The notes beneath the pieces were generated by a model. That model was not told the DNA's origin. It saw only the letters and a program-made list of their open reading frames with translations, and searched no databases. From Thauera sp. (GTDB lineage: Bacteria > Pseudomonadota > Gammaproteobacteria > Burkholderiales > Rhodocyclaceae), in assembly GCA_024235615.1 (NCBI GenBank), contig JACKMB010000004.1, forward strand, positions 248,001 to 312,000: a DNA stretch of 64,000 bases, read 5' to 3'. Both the position numbers and the translations under genes were made by a program. Below, one piece after another: positions 1 through 8,738 of this stretch. Position 1 is the stretch's first letter. Every line of letters starts with the position of its first letter.

Positions 1-23
1 AAGTGGGTCGTCTTGTCGCTCAT
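1..23 (-). CDS. ubiE: 5' end of ubiE (demethylubiquinone/demethylmenaquinone C-methyltransferase), cut by window edge
   Basis: Only the first seven codons are inside the window. On the minus strand an ATG at 21-23 reads M-S-D-K-T-T-H and runs off the edge. UbiE proteins of beta- and gammaproteobacteria typically begin with a short stretch containing K-T-T-H-F-G. The start lies 7 bases downstream of the stop of the DUF971 gene, so the two are probably co-transcribed; DUF971 genes next to ubiE are common in betaproteobacteria. UbiE is the SAM-dependent C-methyltransferase of ubiquinone and menaquinone synthesis. The call rests on seven residues plus context. Confidence 0.6.
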
Positions 24-30
24 GATCTGC

Positions 31-453
31 TCAGTGATGGTGGCCGCAGCCGCCCTTGGGCGGCGGTGGCGGGACCTTGGACGGGTCGCGGGTGCCGCCC
101 GCGCGCTCCAGGGCCTCGAGATAGTTGTTCCACAGCTCTTCCTGGTTGTGCCCGATCGCAAACAGGTAGTCCCAGGAGTACAGGCCGCTGTCGTGGCCAT
201 CGGAGAAGGTGGGCTTGATCGCGTAGTTGCCGACGGGCGCGAGGTCCACGATGTCCACATCGCGCTTGCCCTGCTGCAGGGTCTCCTGCCCCGGGCCGTG
301 GCCGCGCACCTCGGCCGAGGGCGAATACACGCGCAGGAACTCGAACGGCAGCTCGAAGCGGCTGCCGTCGTCGAAGGCGACCTCGAGCGTCTTGCGGTCG
401 CGATGGACGATGATGTCGGTGGGCGTCGGGGTGTTTTCGTCGAGTCCGGCCAT
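31..453 (-). CDS. DUF971 family protein (GBBH-like N-terminal domain)
   Basis: A 140-residue soluble protein. It matches the DUF971 fold, also found as the N-terminal domain of gamma-butyrobetaine hydroxylase: an early HRDRKTLEVAFDDG segment, a central FEFLRVYSPSAEV segment, and a late GLYSWDYLFAIG segment. The C-terminus is a Pro run followed by GGCGHHH, a plausible metal-binding tail. In eukaryotic hydroxylases the domain binds zinc, but the function of the bacterial stand-alone form is not established. It sits 7 bases upstream of the ubiE start on the same strand, as in many betaproteobacteria, so a quinone-related role is possible but unproven. Start chosen at the ATG at 451-453. Confidence 0.8.
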   Translation of the reverse strand: MAGLDENTPTPTDIIVHRDRKTLEVAFDDGSRFELPFEFLRVYSPSAEVRGHGPGQETLQQGKRDVDIVDLAPVGNYAIKPTFSDGHDSGLYSWDYLFAIGHNQEELWNNYLEALERAGGTRDPSKVPPPPPKGGCGHHH

Positions 454-569
454 GGCGTCGGTCCGCTTGCAGGGGGCCCAATCATACCCGAATCGCCGGC
501 GAGCCGTTCCGACGCGGGCGCGGGCGCCCGCCGGGTCTGCACGCGAGCGGGCGGTCCGGCGTGCAGCGC

Positions 570-2384
570 TCAGGCGCGCTCGTCGAAGAGTCGCGACAAC
601 TGCTCCAGCAAGGCGGACCCGAGCTCGTCGGCATCCCGCAGCGTCACCGCGCGGCGGTAGTGGCGGGTGACGTCGTGGCCGATGCCGATCGCGAGCAGTT
701 CCACCGGCGAGCGCCGCTCGATCGAGGCGATCACGTCGTGGAGGTGGCGCTCGAGATAATCGGCCGAGTTCGCCGCGAGGGTGGCGCCGTCGGCGGGCGC
801 GCCGTCCGACACGACGACGAGGATGCGGCGTCCTTCGGGACGGGCGAGCAGGCGGCGATGGGCCCAGAGGAGCGCCTCGCCGTCGATGTTCTCCTTGGGG
901 AGGCCGTCGCGCAGCATCAGCCCCAGGTTCCTGCGCGCCCGCCGCCAGGGCGTGTCCGCAGCCTTGTAGATGATGTGGCGCAGCTCGGCCAGCCGTCCCG
1001 GAGCTGCGGGGGCGCCGTCATGAAGCCAGCGCTCGCGGGCCCTTCCTCCCTTCCAGCTCCGCGTCGTGAATCCCAGGATCTCGACCTTGATCCCGCAGCG
1101 CTCCAGCGTGCGTGCCAGGATGTCGGCGCTCATCGCCGCGACGGCAAGCGGGTGACCGCGCATCGAGCTGGAGTTGTCGAGCAGCAGGCAGACGACCGTG
1201 TCTCGCAAGGCGGCCGCCTTTTCCATCCGGAACGGCAGTCCGCGATCGGGGCTGACGACTAGGCGGTCGAGCCGGGCGGGATCGAGCCAGCCCTCCTCGA
1301 GATCGGACGCCCAGTCGTGCAGGCGGCTCGCCAGCAGGCGGTGCTGCAGTCGCCTGGCGAGCCGGCCGACGAGCGCGGGCAGGCGCGTCAGCTCGCGATC
1401 CAGTCGGGCGCGCAGAAGGGCCAGCTCGGAAGCGTCGCACAGCTCGTCCGCGTCTGCGATGTCGTCGAAGGCGGTGGTGTAGGCATGGTAGGAGGCGCCC
1501 TGCCTCCGTGCGGAAGGGGTGTCGCGCACCGGTTCGCCCCGCGCTGCGCAAGCGTGCTCCGCTTCGGCGGACGGGTCGATCCCCGCGGCCTCTCCATCCT
1601 GTTCCCGGCCGGCGGCGCTCTGACGCCGCGAGGGCTCCGCATCGCTTGCTGCAGGGGTTCCCGCCCGCGACGGTCCGGGGGCTTCTTCCTCACCCGCCTC
1701 GGCCTCGCGGCGGGCGAGCTTGCGCTGCTCCCGCGCTTCGCTTGCGGGGCCCTCCAGACCGAGCGCCCGGATCAGCTCCCGCAGTCCGGCGGCGAAGGCC
1801 GGCTCGTCGCGCAGGTGTTCGCGCAGTTCATCGAGGCGCGGGGCGACGTGGGCGTCGAAGTAGGGTCGCCACAGCTCGGCCATGGCCCGTGCGGCAGGGG
1901 GCGGTGGTGCGCCAAGAAAACGTTCGCGGGCGAGGATGTGCAGGGCCTCGGCCAGAGGAGCCTGTTCGCGGCTGCTTGCGCGATCGAGCCGCCTGTCCCG
2001 GCATTGCTGGTCGATGAGGGCGGCGATGTTTGCGTCGACTCCGGGCATTCGGCCCGTCGCCAAGGCTTCGACGCGTGCCTGTGCGATCGCCTCGTATGCC
2101 GCTCGTGCCTGCTCGCCCTGCAGCTCCTGCAGGGCATGCAGGCGCGCGTCGTGATGGCGCAGGCGCAAGGCCAGCGCGTCGGCGCGGCCGCGCAGCCGGA
2201 CGATCTCCGCGCTCGTCAGGATGGGCGGCAGCGCGGCGCCCTCGAACCCACCCACGTCGGGCCGGTTGGCCGCGCCGCCCGCGCGCCCGGCGATCGCGCG
2301 CAGGGTGCTGTCGAGCGCCTGCAAGAACGCAGCCGTGTTCCCGGTTCCCCGCAGTGCCCGGGCGCGCGAGCGTTCGCCTGCCAT
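570..2384 (-). CDS. cobT: Cobaltochelatase CobT-type subunit with VWA domain
   Basis: 604 residues, a normal CobT length. Residues 1-215 are the helical CobT N-terminal region. Residues 215-300 form an acidic, low-complexity linker. The C-terminal von Willebrand A domain starts near 395 and carries an intact MIDAS motif, DNSSS at 403-407, and later [10 protein letters not shown]. With CobS it forms the AAA+/VWA chaperone of the aerobic cobalt chelatase, which inserts Co2+ into hydrogenobyrinic acid a,c-diamide together with CobN. It starts 10 bases after the cobS stop, so the two form an operon. No cobN or other corrin gene lies in the window, so the partner is unknown; orphan CobS-CobT pairs occur in betaproteobacteria. 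Confidence 0.88.
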   Translation of the reverse strand: MAGERSRARALRGTGNTAAFLQALDSTLRAIAGRAGGAANRPDVGGFEGAALPPILTSAEIVRLRGRADALALRLRHHDARLHALQELQGEQARAAYEAIAQARVEALATGRMPGVDANIAALIDQQCRDRRLDRASSREQAPLAEALHILARERFLGAPPPPAARAMAELWRPYFDAHVAPRLDELREHLRDEPAFAAGLRELIRALGLEGPASEAREQRKLARREAEAGEEEAPGPSRAGTPAASDAEPSRRQSAAGREQDGEAAGIDPSAEAEHACAARGEPVRDTPSARRQGASYHAYTTAFDDIADADELCDASELALLRARLDRELTRLPALVGRLARRLQHRLLASRLHDWASDLEEGWLDPARLDRLVVSPDRGLPFRMEKAAALRDTVVCLLLDNSSSMRGHPLAVAAMSADILARTLERCGIKVEILGFTTRSWKGGRARERWLHDGAPAAPGRLAELRHIIYKAADTPWRRARRNLGLMLRDGLPKENIDGEALLWAHRRLLARPEGRRILVVVSDGAPADGATLAANSADYLERHLHDVIASIERRSPVELLAIGIGHDVTRHYRRAVTLRDADELGSALLEQLSRLFDERA

Positions 2385-2394
2385 GATCCGGCGA

Positions 2395-3387
2395 TCAGCC
2401 CGCGCGCGCGCGCGGGTCGATCAGCTCCTCGCCGAAGCAGCGCTGGTAGTACTCGGCCACGAGCACGCGCTCGATCTCGTCGCAGCGGTTCAGGAAGCTG
2501 ACCCGGAAGGCGAAGCGGAGATCCCCGAAGATCAACGCGTTCTCGGCCCAGCTCAGGACGGTGCGCGGTGACATGACGGTGGAGAGGTCGCCCTCGATGA
2601 AGCCGCGGCGGGTGAGGTCGGCCAGCGTCACCATCGCGCCGACGCGCGCACGCCCCGCCTTCGTGTCGTAGGCGGTGAGCTTGGCGACGACCATCTGCAC
2701 CTCGGCATCGTGCTCGAGGTAGTTCAGGGTGGCGACGATGTTCCAGCGGTCCATCTGCGCTTGGTTGATCTGCTGGGTGCCGTGATAGAGCCCGGTGCTG
2801 TCGCCCAGGCCCACGGTGTTTGCGGTGGCGAACAGGCGAAACGCCGGGTGCGGGCGGATCACCCGCGACTGGTCGAGCAGCGTGAGCCGGCCCTCGACCT
2901 CCAGCACGCGCTGGATCACGAACATCACGTCGGGTCGGCCGGCGTCGTATTCGTCGAAGACCAGCGCGCACGCATGTTGCACGGCCCAGGGCAGGATGCC
3001 CTCGCGGAACTCGGTCACCTGCTTGCCGTCGCGCAGCACGATGGCGTCCTTGCCGATCAGGTCGATGCGGCTGACGTGGCTGTCGAGGTTGATGCGCACG
3101 CATGGCCAGTTCAGGCGTGCGGCCACCTGCTCGATGTGGGTCGATTTTCCGGTGCCGTGATAGCCCTGGATCATGACCCGCCGGTTGTACGCGAAGCCCG
3201 CCAGGATGGCCAGCGTGGTGTCGGGGTCGAAGCGGTAGGTGTCGTCGCGCTGCGGAACATGTTCGCTGGCCTTGCTGAAGGCCGGTACCCGCATGTCGCT
3301 GTCGAGCCCGAAGCATTCGCGCACGGGGCACTCGGCATCGGGCATTGCCGGAAGAAGCGGTGCAGCTGGCGTCGAGGGTTCGTTCAT
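2395..3387 (-). CDS. cobS: Cobaltochelatase CobS-type AAA+ (MoxR-class) ATPase
   Basis: 330 residues, the usual CobS length. Walker A is GYHGTGKS at 75-82, Walker B is LVFDEYD at 142-148, and sensor-region residues lie in LFATANTVG. The whole chain, including [21 protein letters not shown] and YHGTQQINQ, follows alphaproteobacterial CobS closely as I recall it. It hydrolyses ATP to drive metal insertion by the CobNST complex. The ATG at 3385-3387 (MNEPSTP) was chosen because it gives the family length; the frame is open to 3624 but that extension has no resemblance to CobS and would cross the promoter of the divergent marR. It is divergent from marR-hcrCAB across about 130 bases. Confidence 0.92.
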   Translation of the reverse strand: MNEPSTPAAPLLPAMPDAECPVRECFGLDSDMRVPAFSKASEHVPQRDDTYRFDPDTTLAILAGFAYNRRVMIQGYHGTGKSTHIEQVAARLNWPCVRINLDSHVSRIDLIGKDAIVLRDGKQVTEFREGILPWAVQHACALVFDEYDAGRPDVMFVIQRVLEVEGRLTLLDQSRVIRPHPAFRLFATANTVGLGDSTGLYHGTQQINQAQMDRWNIVATLNYLEHDAEVQMVVAKLTAYDTKAGRARVGAMVTLADLTRRGFIEGDLSTVMSPRTVLSWAENALIFGDLRFAFRVSFLNRCDEIERVLVAEYYQRCFGEELIDPRARAG

Positions 3388-3474
3388 GGGGCGTTTCCGC
3401 GTGTGGGGGAGAGGGCGCGTGACGGGCGTCGGCCATCCTGTCGATCGGCAAAACAATTCGGTTGCAGAAAAGCG

Positions 3475-3489
3475 TTGTTGGAGCAACAA
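3475..3489. promoter_or_regulatory. Candidate MarR operator upstream of marR-hcrCAB
   Basis: A perfect inverted repeat TTGTTG-GAG-CAACAA lies 33 bases upstream of the marR start, inside an unusually A/T-rich stretch (about 3450-3510) between divergent cobS and marR. The hexamer ACAATT occurs three times nearby (3453-3458, 3486-3491, 3501-3506). A weak promoter-like pair TTGCAG (3462-3467) and AACAAT (3485-3490) with 17-base spacing overlaps the dyad. MarR proteins generally bind such dyads and repress their own operon. No binding data; inferred from position and symmetry. Confidence 0.45.
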
Positions 3490-3521
3490 TTGGAACACAA
3501 ACAATTTGAGGCGCCAATAGC

Positions 3522-4031
3522 ATGTCCCTGGAAGTGCCGATTCCTGGCGAGCGAGCGATGGTTCTCCGTGGCCCGATGGCGGACGAACTCGGTTTTCACC
3601 TGCGCTGTGCGCAGCTCGCCGCATTCAGGCACTTCGCCCAGGCAGTCGGCGCGGAGGAGGGAATCACTCCCGGGCTCTACGGCATGCTCCAGGCGATCGG
3701 CAGCAACCCGGGGCTGAGCCAGAGCGCGCTCGCCGTCGCCATGGACGTGGACCGCTCCTCGATCGTCAAGGTCGTCGATCGGCTCGAGGAGAAGGGGCTC
3801 ATCGTCCGTGACACCTCTCCGACCGATCGCCGGCGCTATCGGCTGCACATGACGCCGACCGGCGCGCAGGCGCTGCAACGCATCGAGGACGCGGTGACGC
3901 GCCAGGACCGGGCGTTCTCGGCCCGCCTCGACGATGCTGAGCGCGCCACGCTGATCGACCTGCTGACCCGGCTTTACCAACCAGACCGTGAAACCTCGAC
4001 CGCTCGCGCGGGATTAGGAGCCGAATCTTGA
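3522..4031 (+). CDS. MarR-family transcriptional regulator of the hcr operon
   Basis: 169 residues with the MarR winged helix-turn-helix: GLSQSALAVAMDVDRSSIVK forms the recognition region and DRRRYRLHMTPTG forms the wing. The helices on either side make the dimer interface. The stop codon overlaps the TTG start of hcrC by four bases, so the regulator is almost certainly the first gene of the hcr operon and probably senses an aromatic acid or its CoA thioester, by analogy with MarR regulators of aromatic catabolism. Start at ATG 3522, preceded by GAGG at 3508-3511; an internal ATG 36 bases downstream is an alternative. Ligand and repressor/activator role are inferred. Confidence 0.9.
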   Translation: MSLEVPIPGERAMVLRGPMADELGFHLRCAQLAAFRHFAQAVGAEEGITPGLYGMLQAIGSNPGLSQSALAVAMDVDRSSIVKVVDRLEEKGLIVRDTSPTDRRRYRLHMTPTGAQALQRIEDAVTRQDRAFSARLDDAERATLIDLLTRLYQPDRETSTARAGLGAES

Positions 4032-4513
4032 AGAACATCCTTCGCCTGACCCTCAACGGGCGTCTCCGTGAGGACCTCGTCCCCGACAACATGCTGCTGC
4101 TGGATTACCTGCGCGAGGCGGTCGGCCTCACCGGTACCAAGCAGGGCTGCGATGGCGGTGAATGCGGCGCCTGCACCGTCCTGGTGGACGACCGCCCCCG
4201 CCTCGCCTGTTCCACCCTGGCGCACCAGGTCGCCGGCAGGAAGGTCGAGACCGTCGAGTCGCTGTCGACCCACGGCACGCTCTCCCGGCTGCAGGCCGCA
4301 TTCCACGAGAAGCTGGGCACCCAGTGCGGCTTCTGCACGCCGGGCATGCTGATGGCGTCCGAAGCGCTGCTGCGCAAGAACCCCGACCCCTCGCGCGAGG
4401 ACATCAAGACGGCGCTGGCCGGCAACCTGTGCCGCTGCACCGGCTACGTGAAGATCATCGAGTCCGTGGAGGCCGCGGCGGCGGCGCAGCGGTGCGCGGA
4501 GGAGGCGAAATGA
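4028..4513 (+). CDS. hcrC: 4-hydroxybenzoyl-CoA reductase, gamma subunit (2x[2Fe-2S])
   Basis: 161 residues, the length I recall for Thauera aromatica HcrC. The plant-type ferredoxin cluster is bound by C41, C46, C49 and C61 (CDGGECGAC motif). The second cluster of the xanthine oxidase family is bound by C100, C103, C135 and C137 (CGFC and CRC). The subunit relays electrons between the FAD/[4Fe-4S] subunit and the molybdenum site. Translation starts at a TTG (4028-4030) with AGGAG at 4016-4020, seven bases upstream; this overlaps the marR stop by four bases. Its own stop overlaps the hcrA ATG. The small subunit alone would fit many molybdenum hydroxylases; HcrB fixes the specific call. Confidence 0.93.
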   Translation: MKNILRLTLNGRLREDLVPDNMLLLDYLREAVGLTGTKQGCDGGECGACTVLVDDRPRLACSTLAHQVAGRKVETVESLSTHGTLSRLQAAFHEKLGTQCGFCTPGMLMASEALLRKNPDPSREDIKTALAGNLCRCTGYVKIIESVEAAAAAQRCAEEAK

Positions 4514-6816
4514 ACCCCAGGTTTCCGAAGAATGGCACGGTCGGTGCCCGCACGCCGCTGGTGGACGGGGTGGAGAAGGTCACCGGCAAGGCCAAATACA
4601 CGGCGGACATCGCCGCCCCCGACGCGATGGTCGGGCGCATCCTGCGCTCGCCCCACGCACACGCCCGCATCCTCTCCATCGACACCGCGGCGGCCGAGGC
4701 GCTCGAGGGCGTGTTCGCGGTGTGCACCGGCGCCGAGACCCCGGTGCCCTACGGCGTGCTGCCGATCGCCGAGAACGAATATCCGCTCGCGCGCGAGAAG
4801 GTGCGCTATCGCGGCGATCCGGTGGCGGCAGTCGCCGCGATCGACGAGGCGACCGCGGAGAGGGCGCTCGGCCTGATCCGCGTCGAGTACGAGGTCCTGC
4901 CCGCGTACTTCACCCCCAAGGCGGCGCGCAAGGCGGGTGCGGTCGCGATCCACGACGACAAGCCCGACAACGTGCTGCGCGAGGTGCACGCCGAGTTCGG
5001 CGACGTCGCCGCGGCCTTCGCCGAGGCCGACCTGATCCGCGAGAAGACCTACACCTTCGCCGGGGTCAACCACGTCCACATGGAGCTCAACGCCACCCTG
5101 GCCGAGTACGACCCGGTGCGCGACATGCTGACGCTGAACACCACCACCCAGGTGCCCTACTACGTGCACCTCAAGGTGGCGGCCTGCCTGCAGATGGACT
5201 CGGCCCGCATTCGCGTGATCAAGCCCTTCCTCGGTGGCGGCTTCGGTGCGCGCACCGAGACCCTGCACTTCGAGATCATCGCCGCGCTGCTCGCGCGCAA
5301 GGCCAAGGGCACGGTCCGCCTGGTGCAGACCCGCGAGGAGACCTTCATCGCGCATCGCGGCAGGCCGTGGACCGAGGTGAAGATGAAGCTCGGCCTCAAG
5401 AAGGACGGCAAGATCGCCGCCCTCGCGCTCGAGGCCACCCAGGCCGGCGGCGCGTATGCCGGCTACGGCATCATCACCATTCTCTACAGCGGCGCGCTGA
5501 TGCACGGGCTGTACCACATCCCGGCGATCAAGCACGACGCCTGGCGCGTCTATACCAACCTGCCGCCGAGCGGCGCGATGCGCGGCCACGGCACCGTGGA
5601 CACCCGCGCCGCCTTCGAGGCGCTGCTGACCGAGATGGCCGAGGAGCTCGGCATCGACTCGCTGCGCATCCGCCAGCTCAACATGCTGCCGGAGATCCCC
5701 TACGTCACCATGTATGCCCAGAGGGTGATGAGCTATGGCGTGCCGGAGTGCCTGGAGAAGGTCAAGGCGGCCTCGGGCTGGGAGGAGCGCAAGGGCAGGC
5801 TGCCCAAGGGGCGCGGCCTGGGCATCGCGCTGTCGCATTTCGTCTCGGGCACCTCGACGCCCAAGCACTGGACCGGCGAGCCGCACGCCACCGTCAACCT
5901 GAAGCTCGACTTCGACGGCGGCATCACCCTGCTGACCGGCGCCGCCGATATCGGCCAGGGTTCCAACACCATGGCCTCGCAGGTGGCCGCCGAGGTGCTG
6001 GGCGTGCGCCTCGACCGCATCCGGGTGATCTCCGCCGACAGCGCGCTGACGCCCAAGGACAACGGCTCGTATTCGTCGCGCGTCACCTTCATGGTCGGCA
6101 ACGCCTCCATCTCCGCCGCCGAGGAGCTCAAGGGCATCCTGGTCAAGGCGGCGGCGAAGAAGCTCGACGCCCGCGAGGAAGACATCGAGGTCATCGACGA
6201 GCTCTTCATGGTCTCGGGCAGCCAGGACCCCGGGCTGACCTTCCAGGAGGTGGTCAAGGCCGCGATGGTCGATTCCGGCACCATCACCGTGAAGGGCACC
6301 TTCACCTGCCCGACCGAGTTCCAGGGCGACAAGCGCATCCGCGGCAGCGCGATCGGCGCCACCATGGGCTTCTGCTATGCCGCCCAGGTGGTGGAGGCGT
6401 CGGTGGACGAGATCACCGGCAAGGTCACCGCGCACAAGGTCTGGGTTGCGGTCGATGTGGGCAAGGCGCTCAACCCCCTCGCGGTGGAAGGGCAGACGCA
6501 AGGCGGGGTGTGGATGGGCATGGGCCAGGCCCTGTCGGAAGAGATCGTCTATGACAAGGGCAGGATGTTGCACGGCAACATCCTGGATTACCGCGTCCCC
6601 ACCATGATGGAGAGCCCCGACATCGAGGTGATCATCGTCGAGAGCCTCGACCCCAACGGCCCGTTCGGCGCCAAGGAGGCTTCGGAGGGCATGCTGGCCG
6701 GCTTCCTTCCCGCCGTCCAGGAGGCGGTCTACGAAGCGGTCGGGGTGCGCGCCACCGAGTTCCCGCTCAGCCCCGACCGCATCACCGAACTGCTCGACGC
6801 CAAGGAGGCAGCATGA
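4510..6816 (+). CDS. hcrA: 4-hydroxybenzoyl-CoA reductase, alpha subunit (molybdopterin)
   Basis: 768 residues, close to the Thauera enzyme. This is the molybdopterin-cytosine-dinucleotide subunit of the xanthine oxidase family: N-terminal domain with [12 protein letters not shown], then GGGFGARTE (Moco binding), [19 protein letters not shown], and the C-terminal GAKE motif whose Glu at about 723 is the conserved catalytic residue. HcrCAB reductively removes the para-hydroxyl group of 4-hydroxybenzoyl-CoA, giving benzoyl-CoA, in anaerobic phenol, p-cresol and 4-hydroxybenzoate degradation. The frame is open upstream, but ATG 4510 overlaps the hcrC stop (ATGA) and yields the conserved N-terminus. 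It overlaps hcrB the same way. Confidence 0.93.
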   Translation: MNPRFPKNGTVGARTPLVDGVEKVTGKAKYTADIAAPDAMVGRILRSPHAHARILSIDTAAAEALEGVFAVCTGAETPVPYGVLPIAENEYPLAREKVRYRGDPVAAVAAIDEATAERALGLIRVEYEVLPAYFTPKAARKAGAVAIHDDKPDNVLREVHAEFGDVAAAFAEADLIREKTYTFAGVNHVHMELNATLAEYDPVRDMLTLNTTTQVPYYVHLKVAACLQMDSARIRVIKPFLGGGFGARTETLHFEIIAALLARKAKGTVRLVQTREETFIAHRGRPWTEVKMKLGLKKDGKIAALALEATQAGGAYAGYGIITILYSGALMHGLYHIPAIKHDAWRVYTNLPPSGAMRGHGTVDTRAAFEALLTEMAEELGIDSLRIRQLNMLPEIPYVTMYAQRVMSYGVPECLEKVKAASGWEERKGRLPKGRGLGIALSHFVSGTSTPKHWTGEPHATVNLKLDFDGGITLLTGAADIGQGSNTMASQVAAEVLGVRLDRIRVISADSALTPKDNGSYSSRVTFMVGNASISAAEELKGILVKAAAKKLDAREEDIEVIDELFMVSGSQDPGLTFQEVVKAAMVDSGTITVKGTFTCPTEFQGDKRIRGSAIGATMGFCYAAQVVEASVDEITGKVTAHKVWVAVDVGKALNPLAVEGQTQGGVWMGMGQALSEEIVYDKGRMLHGNILDYRVPTMMESPDIEVIIVESLDPNGPFGAKEASEGMLAGFLPAVQEAVYEAVGVRATEFPLSPDRITELLDAKEAA

Positions 6817-7787
6817 ACATCCTCGCCGATTTCCGCACCCATCGCCCCGCCACCCTGGCCGATGCGGTGGCCGCCCTGGACGCCGACGGCGCCGTGCCCC
6901 TGGCTGCCGGCACCGACCTGCTGCCCAACCTTCGCCGTGGCCTGGGACAGCCCGAAGTCCTCGTCGACCTGGGCGGCATCGATGGCCTGGGCACGATCTC
7001 CACCCTCGCCGACGGCAGCCTGCGCATCGGCGCCGGTGCCACCCTGGAGGCGGTCGCCGAGCACGCGCTCGTCCGTGCGGGCTGGCCCGCGTTGTCCCAG
7101 GCCGCCGAAGCGGTGGCGGGGCCGACCCATCGCGCTGCGGCCACCCTGGGCGGCAACCTGTGCCAGGACACACGCTGCATCTTCTACAACCAGAGCGAGT
7201 GGTGGCGTGCCGGAAACGGCTACTGCCTGAAGTATCGGGGCGACAAGTGCCACGTCATCGTCAAGAACGACCGCTGCTATGCGACCTACCACGGCGACGT
7301 CGCCCCGGCACTGATGGTGCTGGACGCCCGCGCCGAACTCGTCGGCCCGACGGGCAGGCGCAGCGTCGCGGTGGCGGAGTTGTTCCGCGAAGACGGTGCC
7401 GGGCACCTCGCCTTGAATCGGGGCGAACTGGTGGCGGCGGTGGAGGTCCCTCCCGCCGACGGCTGGACGGCCGCCTACGCCAAGGCGCGCATCCGCGATG
7501 CCGTCGATTTCCCGCTCGCGGGCGTCGCCGTCGCCCTGCGCCGTGACGGAGACCGCATCGCCGGCCTGAGGGTGGCGATCACCGGGTCCAACTCCGCCCC
7601 CCTGCTCGTGCCCACGGACGAGCTCGTGGGAGGGGGCTGGGATGGCGCCGCCGCCGAGGCCCTGGCCCAGCTGGTGCGCAAGACGTCGAACGTCCTCAAG
7701 ACCACCGTCACCGGCGTCGGCTATCGGCGCCGGGTCCTGCTGGCGCTGGCGCCGCGGACGGTCGACGCGCTCTGGCAGGGAAGCTGA
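6813..7787 (+). CDS. hcrB: 4-hydroxybenzoyl-CoA reductase, beta subunit (FAD and extra [4Fe-4S])
   Basis: 324 residues, as in Thauera aromatica. The FAD-binding signature [10 protein letters not shown] is at 31-40 and TLGGNL is at 111-116. After it comes an insertion of about 40 residues with Cys at 122, 138, 146 and 155. These are the positions I recall as ligands of the additional [4Fe-4S] cluster in the Thauera enzyme, a feature absent from ordinary xanthine dehydrogenase or CO dehydrogenase medium subunits. This insertion is what identifies the operon as 4-hydroxybenzoyl-CoA reductase. The cluster is thought to help pass low-potential ferredoxin electrons inward. The start overlaps the hcrA stop by four bases. 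Confidence 0.95.
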   Translation: MNILADFRTHRPATLADAVAALDADGAVPLAAGTDLLPNLRRGLGQPEVLVDLGGIDGLGTISTLADGSLRIGAGATLEAVAEHALVRAGWPALSQAAEAVAGPTHRAAATLGGNLCQDTRCIFYNQSEWWRAGNGYCLKYRGDKCHVIVKNDRCYATYHGDVAPALMVLDARAELVGPTGRRSVAVAELFREDGAGHLALNRGELVAAVEVPPADGWTAAYAKARIRDAVDFPLAGVAVALRRDGDRIAGLRVAITGSNSAPLLVPTDELVGGGWDGAAAEALAQLVRKTSNVLKTTVTGVGYRRRVLLALAPRTVDALWQGS

Positions 7788-7850
7788 GCCCCTTGGGCTT
7801 GTGCTCCCACCCTCTTGTGCCGCACCCTCTCCGGCGGGGAGCACGCAAGC

Positions 7851-7887
7851 AGCCGGCCTGAGTGGCGGTTCCCGCGGGCCGGCTTTT
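7851..7887 (+). terminator. Rho-independent terminator after hcrB
   Basis: AGCCGGCC (7851-7858) pairs perfectly with GGCCGGCT (7877-7884) and is followed by TTTT at 7884-7887. It lies 63 bases after the hcrB stop and ends the marR-hcrCAB unit before the phoB promoter. Confidence 0.7.
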
Positions 7888-7944
7888 GTCCGTCCCGCGT
7901 CCCGGACCGCGATGTCCCGGTATTGCGCATTGCGCTTCGATGAC

Positions 7945-7962
7945 GTGTCATCAAAGCGTCAA
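7945..7962 (+). promoter_or_regulatory. Candidate Pho box upstream of phoB
   Basis: GTGTCAT-CAAA-GCGTCAA resembles the PhoB-binding Pho box (CTGTCAT, four A/T-rich bases, CTGTCAC): six of seven positions match in the first arm and about five of seven in the second. It lies 44 bases upstream of phoB, consistent with the autoregulation known for phoBR in many proteobacteria. Confidence 0.6.
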
Positions 7963-8006
7963 GGAGCTGCAATACACTTCACGGGCATTTTTCAGGGAGC
8001 ACAGGC

Positions 8007-8717
<711 letters not shown>

Positions 8718-8738
8718 TCCTCCGCTCGCGCCGCGCCA

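Noticed and set aside
570-3387. Annotation of the AAA+/VWA pair as NorQ-NorD or CbbQ-CbbO
   Set aside because: The ATPase follows CobS almost residue for residue as I recall it, and the partner has the CobT N-terminal region and linker.
4444-7173. A 909-codon minus-strand frame across hcrC-hcrA-hcrB
   Set aside because: Antisense shadow of the hcr genes, with the same artefactual composition and no motif.
4028-7787. Annotation as xanthine, CO or aldehyde dehydrogenase
   Set aside because: The extra four-Cys insertion in the FAD subunit and the three subunit lengths point to 4-hydroxybenzoyl-CoA reductase.
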